A DNA stretch of 35,946 bases from CAYTLW01 sp964438735 (GTDB taxonomy: Bacteria; Myxococcota_A; UBA9042). The translations under genes were made by a program, and so were the position numbers. Positions 32,702 to 35,946 of the stretch are shown piece after piece. The DNA lies in contig CAYTLW010000080.1 in NCBI GenBank assembly GCA_964438735.1, positions 1 through 35,946 on the forward strand. The letters run 5' to 3'. How positions within the stretch are numbered: the stretch's first letter is position 1; each line of letters opens with the position of its first letter. The notes under the pieces are model-generated. The model was not told where the DNA came from, made no database searches, and saw nothing but the letters and a program-made list of their open reading frames with translations.

Positions 32702-35700
32702 CCGGGCCGCACTTGGCCTGCTTGCAGGTCTTGCCGGCGCCGCACCAGGTGCCGTCCGCCGCCATCGGATGGCTGCAGGTGCCGGTCTTGCCGTCGCAGA
32801 CATCCAGACTGCACGGCGCGCCATCGTCGCATTGTTCGATGGAGACCTTGTCGCAACCGCCAGCGCCAGCGCAGTTCGTGTGTCCCCACGCGTCTGCGCG
32901 AACGAGCCAGTTGGCCGGCGCAGACGCCACCTTGTCGAAGGTAGTGCCGGTGAACGCCAGGTCGCCGTTGGCCAGCAGGGCCAGCCCCTGCGGCTGATCG
33001 AAGCCACCTGCGCCGATGGTGCGCTGCCACTGCAACACACCAATGCCGGACACGCCGGCAAGCCAGGCGTCGCCCAGCCCGCTGGACGAGCGACCCAGCA
33101 GGGCGGCGCCGCCACCGGGCAGCGACACCAACGCCTTGGCCCGCGCCAACGCAGCGTTCAAGGTCGTGGTCGACAGGACCTTGCCCGCGGGCGAGATGCG
33201 GACCAGCCAGGGTGCGCCCTTGCCCCCCTTGTCGTCGCTGCCGAAGGCCAGGTAGTCGCCTGTGGTCGCCCGGACCATGTCCTCGCAGCGCTGATTGCCC
33301 GCGTCGCCCGCCTTGGCCGTCCAAAGCAACTTGCCCGCTGCGTCCAGGCGCACCACGGTGCAGTCGGTACCGTTGCCTGCCGACGTCCACGAGGCGAGGG
33401 TCTCGCCGTTGCCGTCGCATGCGATCGAGACGCCGCGGCCAGTGCTTGTGCCGTCGAGCACAAAGGCCAGCTTGTGGGTGTTCTTCTGGGCGAACTTCCA
33501 CGACTTGGTGCCGCTCGCGTCGGCGCCGATGACGAAGACCATGGAGGTGTCGGAGGTCTGCCCGCCCAGCACCACGCCATCGCCCACGGTCACGCAGATG
33601 TCGTGCACATCCTCATCGATCTGCGGCGCGGCGAACGGCCACGTCTTCTGCACGTTGCCGCTGGACGACACGCGGAGCACGAGTGGATCGTGTTTATTGA
33701 CCACGTCGGCGACAAATCCGCTGGCGGCGAAGACCAGGGTGCCGTTGGCCAGTCGTGCGCCGGCGTTGAGCGAGATCTTCTGGCCGAACGCCGTCTTCTT
33801 ATCCCACTGTACCGCGCCGGCGGCGTCGACCTGGATGGCCCGCCACGACTTGCCGCCGCCTGTGGTGCCGGCGATCACCATGCCGCCGTTCGGCAGGGGC
33901 ACGATGGTGGAGCTGACCTCGCCGCTCGTGGCGTCGCCAGCGATGGTCTTGTCGAACAGGCGCGCCTTGCCGCTGGACTTGCACTTGCCCTTGTCGCAGC
34001 TGTCCAGCGCGCTGCACTTGCCCGCGTCGCAGCCGCTCTTGATGGGCTTGTTGGTACACTTGCCGGCGTCGCAACCCTGGTCGGTGCAGCCGCTGCCGTC
34101 GTTGCAGTCGGCCTGCTTCTTGTCGATGCAGGCGCCGGATGTGCTGCAAGCGCTGTGGCCCCAGCGATCCAGCCGCGAGACGCCGTTGATTCCGGCGATG
34201 AGCAGGTCGCCATAAGGCATCAACGCCATCTCGCCGGGTGCCACGGGGGTCTTCGGCTTGAGGCGGAACCACCGCTCGGCGCCGCCCCCGGTCAGGCGCG
34301 AGAGGCGTTCGCCATCGAAGGCCATCAGGTCGCCATTGGGCAGGCCGAGCATGGACGGGTACTGCTTGGTCCCCACCGACGGCAGGGTCCAGGCGGTCTG
34401 GCCGTCCGGCTGCAGCCGGATCATCTTGTACAGGGAGTTCAACACCACCACGCTGCCGTCGGCCATGGCCGCCACCGCACGTACCCGATCGGTGCCGGAT
34501 GTGGGCCAGGTGCGCTGCCAGAGCAGCTTGTTATCCTTCAGCTTGACCACCCAGGGGTCGTTGGTCTTACCCGGCGTGATGCTGCCGCCGACCACCACCC
34601 CGCCGTCGCCAAAACCGGCCATATCGCTGGCCCTGGACTCGTACTTCTGGCCGGGCGACCAGGTCCAGCCGCTCTTGTTGCCGTCCAGACCTCGCGCGGC
34701 GACGTAGACATAGGTGTTCTTCTTCAGCGGGTTCTGGGCGTTGATCGCCTCGATGCTGGTGTCTTTGCCGCCGACCACGATGCCCGCGGTGCTCACAGCG
34801 CTGATGGTGGCGATGGTATTGGCCGGCAATTTATTGCCCTTGGCGTCCAGTCGCATGGACCAGGAGTAATACTTGAATCCCGTGACCTTGCCGCTGGTGT
34901 ACTTCGGTGACCGCTTGTGGCCCACCGTGCCGATCTGGCCGCCCGGCAGGGCCACCGCATAGCTCAGGAAGAGCGCGTTGTATTTGCCTTTGGGGGCCGC
35001 CCACTTGCGTGTCCAGACCTCGCCGCCACCTGCATCCAGCAGCGTCAGTACGCCATCAGCCCGCTGGTCCGTAGAGGGTCCGGCCGTGAGTGATCGCGAA
35101 ACGAGCACACCCCCAGCAGGCGTCGCCGAGCCCGACAACGAACCGCCCAGGCCTTTGAAGAACAGGCGGCCGGACTTGGCGGTGCACTTGCCCGCCTTGC
35201 AGGCCGCCACGCCGACGCAGCCGCTGGCCAGGTCACAGGCCACGCCGTCGGCCTTCTTGGCGTGGGTACAGCCGGCGCCGGGATAACAGCCATCCTGGGT
35301 GCAGGGATCGCCATCATCGCAGGCCTCCGGCGGCAGCGGCACGCTGGCGCAGCTGCCATCTTTGCACTTGCCCGTGGTGCACGGGTTGTTGTCCTTGCAG
35401 GCGCTGCCCGCCGTGGCCGCCTTGTGGGTGCAGCCCTTGGCCTTGTCGCAGCCGTCGATCGTACAGGCGTTGCCGTCATTGCAGGTGACGGTGGGCTGGG
35501 CCGGCAGGCCGACACACTTGTTGCCCACACACTGGTCCTTGGTCGTGCACTTGTCGCCATCATCGCAGGCGCCCTTCTTGGCCTCGTGCTGGCAGCCCTT
35601 GATGGGATCGCAGAGGTCGGCGGTGCAGAACAGGCCGTCGTCGCAATCCTTCGCCGCCGTGGCGACGGTGCACTTCGGGCCGGCGTCGACCGCAGCGTCC

Positions 35701-35946
35701 GCGGTGTCAGCGGAGCCACCCGCGTCGGCGGCCGCCATGTCTGATTTGTCGACCGTGTCCGACTGTGGGGCCGCGTCGGACTGCGCGCCAGCGTCCGAGG
35801 GTGGGACCGCATCCGACTGGGTGGCCGTGTCCGGGGTCGGGGCCGCGTCCGGGGTCGTGTCGGCGGCGGTGCCCGTGTCCGTGACCGTGTCGGTGACCGT
35901 GTCGGTGACGGTGTCCGTGTCCGTGTCCGCGACCGTGTCCGCGACC
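32691..35946 (-). CDS. Giant exported Cys-module / beta-propeller protein, 5' end off the right edge
   Basis: An open frame of 1085 codons; the start lies beyond the window. The visible N-terminal part is an Asp/Thr-rich linker (VTDTVTDTVTDT...), as follows lipobox Cys residues in related lipoproteins. It then has a double unit: a Cys module of CDDGxxCTxDxC-type repeats (about 35675-35180) followed by about 330 residues of propeller-like repeats (GRLFFKGL to DRWGHSAC, 34146-35178), then a second Cys module and second propeller (GKARLFDKT to ADAWGHTNC, 32871-33970). The propeller repeats have GDxLAFG, PWLVRIS and WQRTIG motifs. A third Cys module ends in CGPGGG and a TAG. The third unit expected by symmetry is missing, so the end may be a frameshift. 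Confidence 0.8.
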   Translation of the reverse strand, partial: VADTVADTDTDTVTDTVTDTVTDTGTAADTTPDAAPTPDTATQSDAVPPSDAGAQSDAAPQSDTVDKSDMAAADAGGSADTADAAVDAGPKCTVATAAKDCDDGLFCTADLCDPIKGCQHEAKKGACDDGDKCTTKDQCVGNKCVGLPAQPTVTCNDGNACTIDGCDKAKGCTHKAATAGSACKDNNPCTTGKCKDGSCASVPLPPEACDDGDPCTQDGCYPGAGCTHAKKADGVACDLASGCVGVAACKAGKCTAKSGRLFFKGLGGSLSGSATPAGGVLVSRSLTAGPSTDQRADGVLTLLDAGGGEVWTRKWAAPKGKYNALFLSYAVALPGGQIGTVGHKRSPKYTSGKVTGFKYYSWSMRLDAKGNKLPANTIATISAVSTAGIVVGGKDTSIEAINAQNPLKKNTYVYVAARGLDGNKSGWTWSPGQKYESRASDMAGFGDGGVVVGGSITPGKTNDPWVVKLKDNKLLWQRTWPTSGTDRVRAVAAMADGSVVVLNSLYKMIRLQPDGQTAWTLPSVGTKQYPSMLGLPNGDLMAFDGERLSRLTGGGAERWFRLKPKTPVAPGEMALMPYGDLLIAGINGVSRLDRWGHSACSTSGACIDKKQADCNDGSGCTDQGCDAGKCTNKPIKSGCDAGKCSALDSCDKGKCKSSGKARLFDKTIAGDATSGEVSSTIVPLPNGGMVIAGTTGGGKSWRAIQVDAAGAVQWDKKTAFGQKISLNAGARLANGTLVFAASGFVADVVNKHDPLVLRVSSSGNVQKTWPFAAPQIDEDVHDICVTVGDGVVLGGQTSDTSMVFVIGADASGTKSWKFAQKNTHKLAFVLDGTSTGRGVSIACDGNGETLASWTSAGNGTDCTVVRLDAAGKLLWTAKAGDAGNQRCEDMVRATTGDYLAFGSDDKGGKGAPWLVRISPAGKVLSTTTLNAALARAKALVSLPGGGAALLGRSSSGLGDAWLAGVSGIGVLQWQRTIGAGGFDQPQGLALLANGDLAFTGTTFDKVASAPANWLVRADAWGHTNCAGAGGCDKVSIEQCDDGAPCSLDVCDGKTGTCSHPMAADGTWCGAGKTCKQAKCGPGGG
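35813..35946 (-). repeat. Low-complexity Asp-Thr/Val linker repeat
   Basis: Tandem repetition of a GACACGGTCACC-like 12-bp unit, with a GTG/GAC/ACG simple-sequence pattern, encoding alternating DT, TV and AD dipeptides, then PDAAPTPD-type spacers. This is an extended linker near the N-terminus of the giant protein and is likely to vary in length. Confidence 0.75.

Overview
The window is GC-rich and densely coded on both strands. It looks like a chromosomal piece of a myxobacterium-like (Myxococcota / former Deltaproteobacteria) genome. This rests on several very large, exported, cysteine-rich proteins built from repeat families common in that group: MopE-type CDGxDNDCDG motifs, CDDGNxCTxDxC repeats and a DUF4215-type CDDGN repeat. 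PEGA domains and two in-frame UGA codons that may encode selenocysteine fit the same picture. The taxonomic call is inference from gene content, and the window contains no rRNA, tRNA or CRISPR array that I can see.

Layout: 1-5255 (minus) holds a cysteine-rich lipoprotein gene interrupted by one in-frame TGA, followed by a huge secreted fibre-like protein that runs off the left edge. 5574-10967 (plus) is a six-gene operon with overlapping start and stop codons: AMP-ligase, acyl carrier protein, Fe-type alcohol dehydrogenase, LuxE-like, LuxC-like, GNAT. It resembles the tetronate-type side-chain genes of the Vibrio cholerae O1 rfb locus and probably makes a reduced acyl decoration for a surface glycan. 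13736-10973 (minus) is a coupled operon of a peroxiredoxin-like selenoprotein, an alpha/beta hydrolase and an AmpG-like transporter. Next come udk (plus), then a GT2 glycosyltransferase, an SGNH hydrolase and a YhhQ queuosine-precursor transporter (all minus), and a TetR regulator and a divergent SDR (plus).

22098-19422 (minus) encodes a membrane redox module: tetraheme cytochrome c, Tat-dependent 4Fe-4S protein, NrfD-like quinol subunit. A near-perfect FNR-type palindrome lies upstream. A DUF3108 protein and a His-rich exported protein follow on plus. 28618-24003 (minus) is a second lipoprotein + secreted-protein pair, paralogous to the pair at the left edge. 28847-31170 (plus) encodes a thioredoxin-PEGA envelope protein and a tiny lipoprotein. 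The right end (minus) has a giant Cys-module/propeller protein running off the edge, a somatomedin-B-like fragment, and an IS630 transposase remnant that cuts that fragment short.

The main points of interest are the Sec-encoding peroxiredoxin with a plausible bacterial SECIS hairpin; a second UGA replacing a conserved Cys in a Cys-rich lipoprotein; the duplicated lipoprotein/fibre cassette with phage-tail-fibre-like modules; and the split LuxE/LuxC tetronate-like cluster.
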